Assembly: GCA_002722295.1 (NCBI GenBank)
Contig: PBLF01000017.1
Span: forward strand, 153,330 to 217,329
From: Stappia sp.
GTDB taxonomy: Bacteria; Pseudomonadota; Alphaproteobacteria; Rhizobiales; Stappiaceae
Reading direction: 5' to 3'
Length of the DNA stretch: 64,000 nt
Below are positions 28,481 to 37,226 of this stretch, piece after piece (the stretch's first letter is position 1; each line of letters begins with the position of its first letter). The position numbers and the translations under genes are program-made. Below the pieces are notes generated by a model, which was given only the letters and a program-made list of their open reading frames with translations, was not told the origin of the DNA and made no database searches.

Positions 28481-28517
28481 TATCGGTCAAACCGATAAAT
28501 CCGATTGCGGAAATCGG
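28481..28517. promoter_or_regulatory. Twin LysR-type dyads between ahpC and oxyR
   Basis: Dyad 1 is TATCGGT-CAA-ACCGATA (28481-28497), which contains the LysR T-N11-A pattern. Dyad 2 is CCGATT-gcgga-AATCGG (28501-28517). Their centres are 20 bp apart, two helical turns, as expected for an OxyR tetramer on four half sites. They lie 113-149 nt upstream of the ahpC start. Confidence 0.75.
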
Positions 28518-28588
28518 TTTTTCCGAAGGCGCGCCGCCCCCTCCGGTCCATGCCGACCTGCCCCAACGTTCTGAGTGCTTTTCGCCGG

Positions 28589-29539
28589 ATGCTCCCCACC
28601 CTCAGGCAGATGCAGTATTTTGTCGCACTCGCCGAGCACCGCTCCTTCGGGCGTGCGGCGCGGGCGTGTCACGTGACCCAGTCGACGCTCTCGGGAGCGA
28701 TTCGACAGTTCGAGGCGTGCCTGGGCGCGGAACTCGTCGACCGCTCCGGCAAGGTCCTGTCGCTGACCGAGGCGGGTGAGAGCGTGCTGGTGCGGGCAGG
28801 TGCGATCCTGCGCGAGACCGAGGACATGGCGGCACATGCGCGCATCGCGGCGGCGCCGCTGTCGGGCCGGCTGCGCCTTGGCGTCATTCCCTCGATTGCG
28901 CCCTTCCTGCTGCCGCAGGCCTTGCCCGCCCTGCGCGCGGCGCAGCCGCAACTGCGTCTCGTCCTTCGCGAGGAGCTGACACGTGTGTTGTTGCAGGACC
29001 TTCGCGACGGACGTCTTGACGTGGCGCTCATCGCGCTTCCGCATGACACGGGAGACTTCGCCTGCGAGGTGATCGGCGTCGATCCGCTGTTCGTCGCCGT
29101 CCCGCAGGGACATCCTCTCGGGCAGGACGCGCGGGTCTCGCTTGCCCGCCTTCAGCGCGAGCCGCTCCTGCTTCTGGAGGATGGACATTGCCTGCGTGAA
29201 CACGTCCTGATGGCTTTCGCGGGGAAAGCGCCGCGCGAAAGCGAGGACATTCGCGCTTCGTCGATGACGACACTGGTGCAGATGGTGGACAATGGCCTGG
29301 GCGTGACCCTGGTGCCGCGCATCGCCGTGGAGGCGGGGATCGCGCGCGGCACACGGCTTTCGATCGTGCCGATCGAGGAGGCCGGGGCACAGCGGGAACT
29401 TGCGATCGTATGGCGCAGGCGTTCCGCCCATGGCGCGGACGCGCGTGCGCTGGCGGCCGCCTTGCGCGGGTTTGTTACAAGCGGCGAGGAACCGGCCTCG
29501 GTCTGCGCCGTTGGGAAAGAACCGATTGAAACGGGCTGA
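28589..29539 (+). CDS. oxyR: Hydrogen peroxide-inducible regulator OxyR (LysR family)
   Basis: The LysR protein of about 316 residues begins MLPTLRQMQYFVALAEHRSFGRAA with a typical winged helix (SFGRAARACHVTQSTLSGAIRQFE). The peroxidatic Cys201 lies in LLLLEDGHCLREH. The position matching the E. coli resolving Cys208 is Phe210, and no other Cys follows, so the classic disulfide switch is absent. ATG 28589 is chosen by homology; 28550 is possible, and the frame from 28505 starts inside the operator. Confidence 0.88.
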   Translation: MLPTLRQMQYFVALAEHRSFGRAARACHVTQSTLSGAIRQFEACLGAELVDRSGKVLSLTEAGESVLVRAGAILRETEDMAAHARIAAAPLSGRLRLGVIPSIAPFLLPQALPALRAAQPQLRLVLREELTRVLLQDLRDGRLDVALIALPHDTGDFACEVIGVDPLFVAVPQGHPLGQDARVSLARLQREPLLLLEDGHCLREHVLMAFAGKAPRESEDIRASSMTTLVQMVDNGLGVTLVPRIAVEAGIARGTRLSIVPIEEAGAQRELAIVWRRRSAHGADARALAAALRGFVTSGEEPASVCAVGKEPIETG

Positions 29540-29554
29540 GAGCGGGGTGGGCGG

Positions 29555-30301
29555 GTGATCTTCCGGCGCAAACGCAGGGATGAAGCGGGCGAGACGGCTT
29601 CGCGTCGGCGGCCGATGCGCCGCGGAGGCATGCGTCTTGTGCTTCGCCTGTTCCTGCTGCTTCTCGCGCTGCCGCCGGTCCTGACGCTGCTCTATACCGT
29701 GGCCCCACCCGTCAGCACGCTGATGCTGGCACGGGTGGTCCAGGGGCTTTGGGTCGACCGCACCTATGTTCCTCTCGAGGAAATCTCGCCGCATCTCGTG
29801 CGTTCGGTGATCGCCTCGGAGGATGCGCGCTTCTGCCTGCATGGCGGCATCGACTGGGAGGCACTCGACAGGCAGATCGATGCGCTGGGCGAGGGCGAGG
29901 ATGTTCGCGGCGCCTCGACGATCACCATGCAGGTGGCCAAGAACCTGTTCCTGTGGAACGGAAGAAGCTATGTGCGAAAGGGCCTGGAGCTTCCGCTCGC
30001 GCTGATGCTCGACGCCATGCTGTCCAAGCGGAGGATCCTCGAGATCTATCTGAACATCGCCGAATGGGGCGAGGGGGTCTTTGGTGCGGAAGCGGCGGCG
30101 CAGGCCTGGTTCGGCCGTCCGGCGGCGGATCTCACGCGCGAGCAGGCCGCACGGCTCGCGACCGCCCTGCCGAACCCGATCGCGCGCAATCCGGCCCGTC
30201 CCAAACCGGGCCACGCGCGCCTTGCGCGGATCAATCGCGGGCGGGCGGCGGCGATTGATCCGCATCTGGAGTGTCTTCCCGGTTTTCCGGGGAGCAATTG
30301 A
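29555..30301 (+). CDS. mtgA: Monofunctional peptidoglycan glycosyltransferase
   Basis: The 248-residue inner-membrane enzyme polymerises lipid II. A single N-terminal membrane anchor ([20 protein letters not shown]) is followed by family-51 motifs [17 protein letters not shown] (catalytic Glu), [37 protein letters not shown] and a final ALPNP. The start is GTG 29555, 15 nt after oxyR; ATG 29615 would cut the N-terminal tail. Confidence 0.93.
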   Translation: MIFRRKRRDEAGETASRRRPMRRGGMRLVLRLFLLLLALPPVLTLLYTVAPPVSTLMLARVVQGLWVDRTYVPLEEISPHLVRSVIASEDARFCLHGGIDWEALDRQIDALGEGEDVRGASTITMQVAKNLFLWNGRSYVRKGLELPLALMLDAMLSKRRILEIYLNIAEWGEGVFGAEAAAQAWFGRPAADLTREQAARLATALPNPIARNPARPKPGHARLARINRGRAAAIDPHLECLPGFPGSN

Positions 30302-30333
30302 CGCAGGCGGGGCAAAAAAATAGCGCTTTCGGG

Positions 30334-30363
30334 CTGGCAAAAGCCCGCGAGTTTCGTTATAAG
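30334..30363 (+). promoter_or_regulatory. Candidate rpmF promoter
   Basis: CTGGCA (30334-30339), an 18-bp spacer and TATAAG (30358-30363) precede rpmF with a leader of about 80 nt. The -10 is good and the -35 is partial. Confidence 0.4.
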
Positions 30364-30450
30364 CCCGCCATTCCTGCACACCGCGTGGACCCACGCCCCG
30401 GGCTAACCCGGTCCGGGTTCGCGGGATATTGCACGACGGAGAGAAGAACA

Positions 30451-30636
30451 ATGGCCGTTCCGAAGAGAAAAACCTCGCGCATGAAGCGCGGTCAGCGTCG
30501 CTCCGCCGACGCCCTGCGGCAGCCGTCCTATATCGAGGACAAGGATTCCGGCGAGCTGCGCCGCCCGCATCATGTCGACCTGAAGACCGGTATGTACCGT
30601 GGTCGTCAGGTTCTGGCGCCGAAGGACGGCGTCTGA
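30451..30636 (+). CDS. rpmF: 50S ribosomal protein L32
   Basis: The 61-residue basic protein begins [20 protein letters not shown], the canonical L32 N-terminus, and ends [13 protein letters not shown]. It lacks the zinc-binding Cys found in some L32 proteins, as is usual in alphaproteobacteria. Two hairpin-T terminators follow. Confidence 0.97.
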   Translation: MAVPKRKTSRMKRGQRRSADALRQPSYIEDKDSGELRRPHHVDLKTGMYRGRQVLAPKDGV

Positions 30637-30690
30637 TCCGACTTTCCGGCTGAGGCGGTGCAAGCCGCCGTCGATCCGGCAAGTACTTCA

Positions 30691-30713
30691 CCCCGGCCAT
30701 GCGGCCGGGGTTT
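30691..30713 (+). terminator. rpmF terminator 1
   Basis: CCCCGGCC (30691-30698) pairs with GGCCGGGG (30703-30710) over a four-base loop and is followed by TTT. It lies 55 nt after rpmF. Confidence 0.75.
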
Positions 30714-30724
30714 GCGCGTTTGAC

Positions 30725-30758
30725 AAAGGGATCGGCGTTGCGGCGCCGGTCCCTTTTT
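30725..30758 (+). terminator. rpmF terminator 2
   Basis: AAAGGGATCGGCG (30725-30737) pairs with CGCCGGTCCCTTT (30744-30756), 13 bp with one G-U pair, followed by more T. It is a strong tandem terminator just after the first. Confidence 0.8.
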
Positions 30759-30778
30759 CATGCGCCGATCCCACGCAT

Positions 30779-30816
30779 GAAAAGGCCCCCGCCACGGCTG
30801 TCGCGCGACGGGGGCC
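30779..30816 (-). terminator. phbB terminator
   Basis: On the minus strand, an 8-bp GC stem (30809-30816 with 30784-30791) is followed by TTTTC, 44 nt after the phbB stop. Confidence 0.75.
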
Positions 30817-30859
30817 CGAATGATCGTTCTGTGCCGGCAGCTCCTGCCGGATGGGCCGG

Positions 30860-31588
30860 TCAGCCGTTGGCGAAATACTGGCCGCCGTTGACGGTCATCA
30901 CCGCGCCGGTCATGAAGGCGGCCTCCTTCGAGGCGAGATAGACGACGGCCGCCGCGATCTCCTCGGGCTTGCCGAGACGTCCGACCGGGATGCCCGAGAT
31001 GATGCCCTCGAGCACCTTCTCCGGCACGGCGGCGACCATGTCGGTGTCAACATAGCCGGGGCAGATCGCGTTGACGGTGATGCCCTTGCGGGCCGTCTCG
31101 GAGGCCAGCGCCTTGGTGAAACCGATCACGCCGGCCTTCGCCGCGGAGTAGTTCGTCTGGCCGAGCTGGCCCTTCTGGCCGTTGATCGAGGAAATGTTGA
31201 TGATGCGGCCGTGGTTGCGCTCGCGCATTCCATCGATGACCGGACGGCTCATGGTGAACATGGAATCGAGGTTGGTGCGGATCACCGCCGACCACTGCTC
31301 GTAGTCCATCTTGTGGAACCATCCGTCTCGCGTGATGCCGGCATTGTTGACCAGCACCTCGACCGCACCGAGCTCCGAGGTCACCTGGGCCACGCCTTCC
31401 CGGCAGGCCTCGGCGTCGGAAACGTCCCACTTGTAGACATGAATACCGGTTTCGGCCTTGAAGGCCTCGGCCTTCTCGGTGTTGCCCGCGTAGGTCGCCG
31501 CCACCGTGTAGCCGGCCGCCTTCAGTGCCTTCGCGATCGCGGCGCCGATACCCCGCGTTCCTCCCGTCACTATTGCCACATTGCTCAT
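30860..31588 (-). CDS. phbB: Acetoacetyl-CoA reductase
   Basis: The 242-residue short-chain dehydrogenase has the Rossmann motif TGGTRGIGAAIA, NNAGITRDGWFHKM, the catalytic YSAAKAGVIGF and CPGYVDTDM. It reduces acetoacetyl-CoA with NADPH to (R)-3-hydroxybutyryl-CoA for polyhydroxybutyrate. The DGWFHKM stretch separates it from FabG. ATG 31588 has AGGAGAGGA upstream. phbA precedes it on the same strand across a 209-nt gap with a strong hairpin. PHB synthase is not in the window. Confidence 0.95.
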   Translation of the reverse strand: MSNVAIVTGGTRGIGAAIAKALKAAGYTVAATYAGNTEKAEAFKAETGIHVYKWDVSDAEACREGVAQVTSELGAVEVLVNNAGITRDGWFHKMDYEQWSAVIRTNLDSMFTMSRPVIDGMRERNHGRIINISSINGQKGQLGQTNYSAAKAGVIGFTKALASETARKGITVNAICPGYVDTDMVAAVPEKVLEGIISGIPVGRLGKPEEIAAAVVYLASKEAAFMTGAVMTVNGGQYFANG

Positions 31589-31749
31589 GGACGTCCTCTC
31601 CTCATGCCGTTCAAGACAAGCGATTATGGTGATTGCCGGAAACTCAGACTTCACTCCTGGCTGCGGCCGTCATGGCACCCGCGTTCCGCGGACGCCATGA
31701 TTCTTGTCAATTTCTGATTGTTTCTCGTTCGACCTGCGCGTCATGCGGT

Positions 31750-31790
31750 GTGTCGGGCCGGCATCGCCTGACGGCGATCCGGCCCGACAC
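31750..31790 (-). terminator. Long hairpin between phbA and phbB
   Basis: GTGTCGGGCCGG (31750-31761) pairs perfectly with CCGGCCCGACAC (31779-31790). The stem continues inward as ATCGCC/GGCGAT past one bulged base. It lies 8 nt past the phbA stop. No T run follows, so it may be an mRNA-processing or 3'-stabilising stem rather than a classic terminator. Confidence 0.6.
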
Positions 31791-31797
31791 GGATTTC

Positions 31798-32979
31798 TCA
31801 GCGCTCGACGCAGAGCGCAACGCCCATGCCGCCGCCGATGCACAGCGTGGCGAGACCCTTCTTCGCGTCACGGCGGCCCATCTCGTGCAGCAGGGTGACG
31901 AGAACGCGCGCGCCCGACGCCCCGATCGGGTGGCCGATGGCGATGGCGCCGCCATTGACGTTCACGATGTCGGGGTTCCAGCCCATGTCCTTGTTCACCG
32001 CGCAGGCCTGGGCGGCGAAGGCTTCGTTGGCTTCGACCAGATCGAGGTCCTCCGCCTTCCAGCCGGCCTTCTCCAGCGCCTTGCGCGACGCGGGGATCGG
32101 GCCGGAGCCCATCACGGCCGGGTCGACGCCGGCGGTCGCCCAGGAGGCGATGCGGGCCAGCGGGGTCAGGCTGCGACGCTGGGCCTCGGCGGCGCTCATC
32201 ACCACGAGCGCGGCGGCGCCGTCGTTGATGCCCGACGCGTTGCCCGCGGTCACGCTGCCGTCCTTGGCGAAGGCCGGGCGCAGCTTGGCCATTCCCTCGA
32301 GGGTGGCGCCGTGGCGAATGTACTCGTCATCCTCGATGACGCGTTCGCCCTTGCGCTCCTTGATGGTGACCGGCGTGATCTCGTCCTTGAAGCGGCCGGC
32401 TTTCTGGGCCGCTTCCGCCTTGTTCTGCGAGGCCACCGCGAAGGCGTCCTGATCATCACGGGAGATCTGCCACTTCTCGGCGACGTTCTCGGCCGTCTGA
32501 CCCATGTGGTAGCCGTTGAAGGCGTCCCACAGACCGTCCTTGATCATCGTGTCGATCATCTTGTAGTCGCCCATCTTGTAGCCGGCGCGCATGTGGGCGC
32601 AGTGCGGCGAGAGCGACATGTTTTCCTGACCGCCGGCAACGATGATCGAGGCGTCCCCGGCCAGGATCTGCTGCATGCCGATGGCGACGGTCCGAAGCCC
32701 CGAACCGCAGACCTGGTTGAGAACCCAGGCGGTCGCGCCCTGGTCGATGCCGGCCAGGATCGCCGCCTGGCGGGCCGGGTTCTGTCCCTGGCCGGCCGTG
32801 AGAACCTGGCCGAAGACGACCTCGTCCACTTCGTTCGCGGCGACGCCGGCACGCTCCATCGCCGCCTTGATGACGGTGGCGCCGAGTTCGTGTGCGGGGG
32901 TGTTGGCGAAGGATCCATTGAAGGATCCGACAGGGGTGCGCGTGGCGCTGACAATGACGACGTCGGTGTTTGCGCTCAT
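31798..32979 (-). CDS. phbA: Acetyl-CoA acetyltransferase (beta-ketothiolase)
   Basis: The 393-residue thiolase condenses two acetyl-CoA into acetoacetyl-CoA. The nucleophile Cys91 lies in [14 protein letters not shown]. The active-site His is in [18 protein letters not shown] and the second catalytic Cys in [20 protein letters not shown] 32979 has GGAGG upstream and matches the family start. A good promoter lies 73-101 nt upstream. Confidence 0.96.
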   Translation of the reverse strand: MSANTDVVIVSATRTPVGSFNGSFANTPAHELGATVIKAAMERAGVAANEVDEVVFGQVLTAGQGQNPARQAAILAGIDQGATAWVLNQVCGSGLRTVAIGMQQILAGDASIIVAGGQENMSLSPHCAHMRAGYKMGDYKMIDTMIKDGLWDAFNGYHMGQTAENVAEKWQISRDDQDAFAVASQNKAEAAQKAGRFKDEITPVTIKERKGERVIEDDEYIRHGATLEGMAKLRPAFAKDGSVTAGNASGINDGAAALVVMSAAEAQRRSLTPLARIASWATAGVDPAVMGSGPIPASRKALEKAGWKAEDLDLVEANEAFAAQACAVNKDMGWNPDIVNVNGGAIAIGHPIGASGARVLVTLLHEMGRRDAKKGLATLCIGGGMGVALCVER

Positions 32980-33051
32980 GATGATGCCTCCGAAATCCGG
33001 ACCTCCCGGGGAAGCGCGCCCCTCTCGTTTTGTCTTGCGCGCTTTGCGCCA

Positions 33052-33080
33052 ACTAGAGCCGCCCGGACGGGTGTAGTCAA
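33052..33080 (-). promoter_or_regulatory. phbA promoter
   Basis: On the minus strand, TTGACT (33080-33075), an exact 17-bp spacer and TCTAGT (33057-33052) form a strong sigma-70-type promoter. The leader would be about 65 nt. The rest of the 335-nt phbA-phaR intergenic region shows no gene; PhaR sites may lie there but no clear dyad was found. Confidence 0.7.
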
Positions 33081-33314
33081 CCGCAACTCCCCGTATCCAT
33101 GCGGCAAGCCGGCGCCCGGCGCGATCATGAATTGGTCGTACTCCCAAAAGCGGGGGCGGGGGAGCGTCTTAGACAAAACGGTGGTGTCGGCGCCCGGAAT
33201 TGGCTTATCGTGCGAAGCAGTTGGAGGGTGGACCCCGTCAGGAACAGGTCCGCCGAGGGGGAGGCGCCGGTGTGCGAAACGGACCGGCGCGCAGCCGCGA
33301 GTCCGGAAGACAAC

Positions 33315-33929
33315 ATGGCCAAGACGACCGAGCCGACGATCATCAAGAAATACGCCAATCGACGCCTCTACAACACCGGCACGAGCACCTATGTGACGCT
33401 CGAGGACTTGGCGCAGATGGTGAAGGGAGAAGAGGATTTCGTGGTCTTCGACGCGAAGTCGGGAGAAGAGATCACCCGCTCCGTGCTGACCCAGATCATC
33501 TTCGAGCAGGAGAACAAGGGACAGAATCTTCTGCCCATCACGTTCCTGCGCCAGCTTATCCGCTTCTATGGCGACAGCATGCAGAACGTCGTGCCGAGTT
33601 ACCTCGACTTCTCGATGAGCTCGCTCACCAAGGACCAGGATCGCCTGCGCGAACAGATGTCGGGGGCGTTCGGGTTCGATGCCCTTGAGGATCAGGTGAA
33701 GCGCAATGCCGAGATCTTCGACAGGGCGATGCGCATGTTCCTGCCGTTCGGTGGCGGCAAGACCGGCCAGCCCGGCGCGCAGGAGGGGCAGGGGCAGTCG
33801 TCACCGGCACAGGGCGGAAGCAACAACCCCGCCTCGCCGGCCGCGAGCGCCGAGGATCTCGACGACCTGAAGAAGCAGCTTTTCGAGATGCAGAAGCGGC
33901 TGGATTCGCTTTCGTCCGACAAGGAGTGA
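33315..33929 (+). CDS. phaR: Polyhydroxyalkanoate synthesis repressor PhaR
   Basis: The 204-residue protein has the N-terminal PHB/PHA accumulation DNA-binding domain (IIKKYANRRLYNTGTSTYVTLEDLAQMV), followed by FLRQLIRFYGDSMQNVVPSYLDFSM. The Gly/Gln/Ser-rich linker is disordered, and the last helix (LDDLKKQLFEMQKRLDSL) looks like a coiled coil. PhaR binds PHB granules and represses phasin and related genes. It is divergent from phbA, as in other Rhizobiales. Confidence 0.95.
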   Translation: MAKTTEPTIIKKYANRRLYNTGTSTYVTLEDLAQMVKGEEDFVVFDAKSGEEITRSVLTQIIFEQENKGQNLLPITFLRQLIRFYGDSMQNVVPSYLDFSMSSLTKDQDRLREQMSGAFGFDALEDQVKRNAEIFDRAMRMFLPFGGGKTGQPGAQEGQGQSSPAQGGSNNPASPAASAEDLDDLKKQLFEMQKRLDSLSSDKE

Positions 33930-33992
33930 CGCGCCGGCGTTCATCCTGAGGGACGCGGGCGGCACCAAGGGCGCCGCCCGGTCTGTTCCGTC

Positions 33993-34427
33993 TCAGCCGC
34001 CGTCGGCGACGAAGCCGGCCGCGGTGATGCCGGCGATCGCGCAGGCCTCGTCGTTGTCGGAGGTGTCGCCGGTGATGCCGACCGCACCGATGATCTCGCC
34101 ACCTTCCCCGTCACGCACCAGAACGCCGCCTGCCACGGGAACGATGTTGCCGCCGGCCGCGCCGTTCAGCGCCTGGATGAAATGCGGACGGTTGCGGGCG
34201 TCATTGTCCAGCCAGCGCGACCCCTGGCCGACCGCAAGCGCGCCGAACGCCTTTCCGCTGGCGATCTGCGGACGCATGATGGAGCTTCCGTCCTGGCGCA
34301 TCAGGGCGATGGTGTGGCCGCCCGCGTCGAGCACGACGACCGTGAGCGGCTTCAATCCGAGCTCCGCGCCCTTGGCGAACGCCTCCCCGATGATCTTTTC
34401 ACAAAGCGAAAGAGTAAGTTTTCCCAT
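33993..34427 (-). CDS. GlcG/HbpS-family heme-binding-like protein
   Basis: The 144-residue protein matches the HbpS/GlcG (DUF336) family: KPLTVVVLDAGGHTIALMRQDGSS, ASGKAFGALAVG, PVAGGVLVRDGEGGEIIGAVGITGDTSDND. Members bind heme or cobalamin-like ligands or are of unknown role. No signal peptide is present. ATG 34427 is used because GGAG lies 10 nt upstream. Confidence 0.88.
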   Translation of the reverse strand: MGKLTLSLCEKIIGEAFAKGAELGLKPLTVVVLDAGGHTIALMRQDGSSIMRPQIASGKAFGALAVGQGSRWLDNDARNRPHFIQALNGAAGGNIVPVAGGVLVRDGEGGEIIGAVGITGDTSDNDEACAIAGITAAGFVADGG

Positions 34428-34606
34428 TGGCGACAATCTCCGCTACCGTTCCGGTGTAATCTCGACCAATCGCTACCAGCCCGCCAGTTGACGACCAACG
34501 GACAAAACAGACAAGCACTCTTGCTCTGCCGGCGAAAATGGCGGCGGACGTCGTTCTGCCCGAAGCCGGACGAGACGAGGCTCCAGAACAATCAGAGGAC
34601 CCCATC

Positions 34607-36202
34607 GTGACACGCGATCTTCACCTTCCGGGCCGCTCGGCCGTCCATGCGCCGAACGCCATGGTCGCCACCTCGCATCCGCTTGCCAGTGCCGCCGCGC
34701 TCGAGGTGCTTCAGGACGGGGGCAACGCCGTGGATGCCGCGATTGCCGCAGCCGCCGTGCTCGCCGTGGTCGAGCCGCAGATGACCGGTATCGGCGGAGA
34801 CGGTTTCGCGATCCTGGCAAAGCCAGACGGCCAGCTCAGCGGCTTCAACGGCTCGGGGCCGGCACCGCTCGCGGCAACGCCCGGTCGCCTCGCGGACCTC
34901 GGCGTCAGCGAAATCGACGACCGCGGTCCCCATTCGGTCACCGTTCCAGGTGTCGTTCGTCTCTGGGAGACGCTGGTCGAGGCTCACGGAAGCCGCCCGC
35001 TCGGTACCCTTCTGACGCGCGCCATCGGCTATGCGCGCAAGGGATATGCGGTCGCGCCGCGAGTTGCCTTCGACTGGGCGCGCAATCGCGACAAGCTTGC
35101 CGCCGACCCCGGGGCGGCCGCCGCCTTTCTCGTGGACGGCAAGGCGCCCGAGGCCGGCGCCACCATGCGCAACCCGGCGCTTGCCGATACGCTGGAGCGT
35201 ATCGCGAAGGAGGGGGCAAAGGGGTTCTACGAAGGCCCGGTTGCCGAGGATATCGTCGCCACGCTCGCCGCGAAGGGCGGGCTGATGACGCTCGAGGACC
35301 TTGCGGGCATGACGGTTCTCGACATGCCGCCGGTGCGCCATCCCTACCGGGATCTCGAGGTGGTGGAGTTGCCGCCGAACGGCCAGGGTTTCATTGCTCT
35401 CGTGATGCTCGGCATTCTTGAGCGTTTCGACCTTTCGGGCCTCGATCCGCTCGGTCCGGAGCGGTTCCATCTGGAACTCGAGGCGGGGCGTCTCGCCTAC
35501 TCGGTTCGTGATCTCTATCTCGCCGATCCGGCCTTCATGCCGCACGGGCCCGAGACCTTCCTGAGTGAAGGCTATCTCGACCGCCTGGCGGCGCGGATTT
35601 CCCCTGACCGGCGGATGGACGACATTCCCCCGGCCCTGCTCGGACCGGGTTCCGATACGGTGTATCTGTGCGTCGTCGACGAGACGGGGCTGGGCGTCTC
35701 GCTCATCAATTCGGTCTACAAGGGCTTCGGGTCCGGCATCTGCGCGCCGAAGAGCGGCGTCCTGCTTCAGAACCGTGGCGCGTGCTTCCGTCTCGAACCG
35801 GGACATCCCAACTGCATCGATGGCGGCAAGCGGCCGCTTCACACGATCATCCCGGCCATGGCCCTGAAGAATGGCTTGCCGCATCTGGTTTTCGGCGTGA
35901 TGGGCGGCGGTTACCAGCCCTGCGGCCATGCGCATGTGCTGACGAACATGGTCGACTTCGGCATGGACCCCCAGGTGGCCATCGACCAGCCCCGCATGTT
36001 CTTCAACGAGAAGACCCATGTGCTGCAGGCGGAGCGCGGCATTCCGGAGGCGACGCTTGCCGGACTGCGCGCGCGCGGCCACGAGATCACGATGGTCGAG
36101 GAGCCCATCGGCGGCGCACAGGCGATTCTCTTCGATCGGGAGCGGAACATGCTCGTCGGCGGGTCGGATCCGCGCAAGGACGGACTTGCGATCGGATACT
36201 GA
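34607..36202 (+). CDS. ggt: Gamma-glutamyltransferase family protein
   Basis: The 531-residue Ntn-hydrolase-type precursor has GGNAVDAAIAAAAVLAVVEPQMTGIGGDGFAI at the N-terminus and KRPLHTIIPAMALKNG and GVMGGGYQPCGHAHVLTNMVDFG at the C-terminus. The expected autoprocessing Thr is Thr351 in GSDTVYLCVVD, where classic enzymes have TTHxSVVD. No signal peptide is seen, so it is probably cytoplasmic. GTG 34607 is chosen over ATG 34538 because AGAGGA lies seven nt upstream. The substrate could be glutathione or another gamma-glutamyl or acyl amide. Confidence 0.87.
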   Translation: MTRDLHLPGRSAVHAPNAMVATSHPLASAAALEVLQDGGNAVDAAIAAAAVLAVVEPQMTGIGGDGFAILAKPDGQLSGFNGSGPAPLAATPGRLADLGVSEIDDRGPHSVTVPGVVRLWETLVEAHGSRPLGTLLTRAIGYARKGYAVAPRVAFDWARNRDKLAADPGAAAAFLVDGKAPEAGATMRNPALADTLERIAKEGAKGFYEGPVAEDIVATLAAKGGLMTLEDLAGMTVLDMPPVRHPYRDLEVVELPPNGQGFIALVMLGILERFDLSGLDPLGPERFHLELEAGRLAYSVRDLYLADPAFMPHGPETFLSEGYLDRLAARISPDRRMDDIPPALLGPGSDTVYLCVVDETGLGVSLINSVYKGFGSGICAPKSGVLLQNRGACFRLEPGHPNCIDGGKRPLHTIIPAMALKNGLPHLVFGVMGGGYQPCGHAHVLTNMVDFGMDPQVAIDQPRMFFNEKTHVLQAERGIPEATLAGLRARGHEITMVEEPIGGAQAILFDRERNMLVGGSDPRKDGLAIGY

Positions 36203-36228
36203 GGATCGCGGTCTTCCGCCAGACATGC

Positions 36229-36258
36229 AAACGGCCGGTGCATTGCGCCGGCCGTTTT
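36229..36258. terminator. Terminator after ggt, probably bidirectional
   Basis: AAACGGCCGG-type arms (36229-36238 with 36248-36257, nine-base loop) run into TTTT. It lies in the convergent gap between ggt and the small gene at 36309. Confidence 0.8.
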
Positions 36259-36308
36259 CGTCGAGGACTGGCAATTGAGATGGGCTGGCAATCCAGGCGT
36301 GGGGCGCC

Positions 36309-36665
36309 TCAGCGGCTCACGCTGAGCACCCTGCCCTGCTGGGGCGTGCGCGGCTGGCGCTCGACCGTCCGGTAGGCGTTGACCGCCTCGGCCGGCTCGG
36401 CGCGGCGGCGTGCGCGCTGCTGGTGCATGTTGTCACGCAGTGCAACGAGCTGGGCGATCAGCCCGGCGTTGGGACGATAGAGCCTGGCGAAGCGGTTGGT
36501 GTCGAGCTTCGCGACCGGTTCGACCGCGGTGACGACAAGCGCGTTCGACCGGGCCTCGGTCTGGGCCGCGCGCGCGCCTGCGCCTGTTGTCCCGGCCTGG
36601 GTCCGGGCGGCGTGTCCGGCACGCCCGCGTCCCGTGGCTGAACGATTTCCCGCGAATATTCTCAT
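36309..36665 (-). CDS. Small conserved hypothetical protein with RPNA motif
   Basis: The 118-residue basic protein has an Ala/Arg/Gly-rich N-terminal half without fold signs. Its C-terminal part, LYRPNAGLIAQLVALRDNM and RRRAEPAEAVNAYRTVE, resembles small uncharacterised proteins common in Rhizobiales in which an RPNAxFxAQL motif precedes RRRxxPxxAxxAY. No membrane segment or signal peptide is seen. Function is unknown. ATG 36665 is preferred to the overlapping TTG 36668. Confidence 0.7.
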   Translation of the reverse strand: MRIFAGNRSATGRGRAGHAARTQAGTTGAGARAAQTEARSNALVVTAVEPVAKLDTNRFARLYRPNAGLIAQLVALRDNMHQQRARRRAEPAEAVNAYRTVERQPRTPQQGRVLSVSR

Positions 36666-36797
36666 CAACGCTCTCCCGGCGTGTCGATTTGAGACACTGG
36701 CGGTATTGCCGGGAAATGTAGCGCAAGCGACGTGCCAGTCGATAACCCTTTGTTAACTTTTTCCCTAGGGGAATGCGTCGACCGGCTGTTTCGGCCT

Positions 36798-37226
36798 CTA
36801 TCGGGAGCTGTCGTGGGGCGAGACGCCGAAGTCGCGCCGGGCGCCCGTGATGGTGATCGAGAAGCCGGCGATCACGTCGACGAGCGAGATCGCCATCAGG
36901 GTGAAGAACACGGACGTCGCCGCCGCCCTTACGGTCAGGAATTCGACCAGATAGGCGATGAAGACCAGCGTCGAGAGAATGTGGTCGGTCAGCGCGGAGA
37001 CACCCGTGCGCGTTGCCTTCAGCAGTTCGATGAAGAGCAGCACGAGGCCCGAGAGGATCATCAGGTCTCCGACGACAAGCGTGAAGCGTGCCCCCGAGAC
37101 GAGTTCCATCGTCAGGATCGGGGCCTGCCAGGGATCGCCCCCGGTGTCGCCGAGCAGCGAGAACGCAAGCAGGTTGTAGACGAGAAGCGGGGCGACGGTC
37201 AGCGGGATGGAAACGAACACCGGCAT
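36798..37226 (-). CDS. Four-helix membrane protein of unknown function
   Basis: The 142-residue protein has about four hydrophobic segments: IPLTVAPLLVYNLLAF, FTLVVGDLMILSGLVLLFIELL, HILSTLVFIAYLVEFL and VFFTLMAISLVDVIAGFSIT. Similar small membrane proteins occur in alphaproteobacteria, but no function is known to me. It lies downstream of amtB in the same direction but beyond a terminator, so it is probably separate. ATG 37226 is taken; the long upstream frame lacks membrane character. Confidence 0.75.
   Translation of the reverse strand: MPVFVSIPLTVAPLLVYNLLAFSLLGDTGGDPWQAPILTMELVSGARFTLVVGDLMILSGLVLLFIELLKATRTGVSALTDHILSTLVFIAYLVEFLTVRAAATSVFFTLMAISLVDVIAGFSITITGARRDFGVSPHDSSR

Noticed and set aside
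28487..30700. 737-codon minus-strand frame across oxyR and mtgA
   Set aside because: It spans two well-supported plus-strand genes and terminators; its composition is shadow-like.
31682..31710. Promoter for phbB from a perfect TTGACA on the minus strand (31710-31705)
   Set aside because: No acceptable -10 occurs at 16-18 bp spacing, so it was not listed as a promoter.
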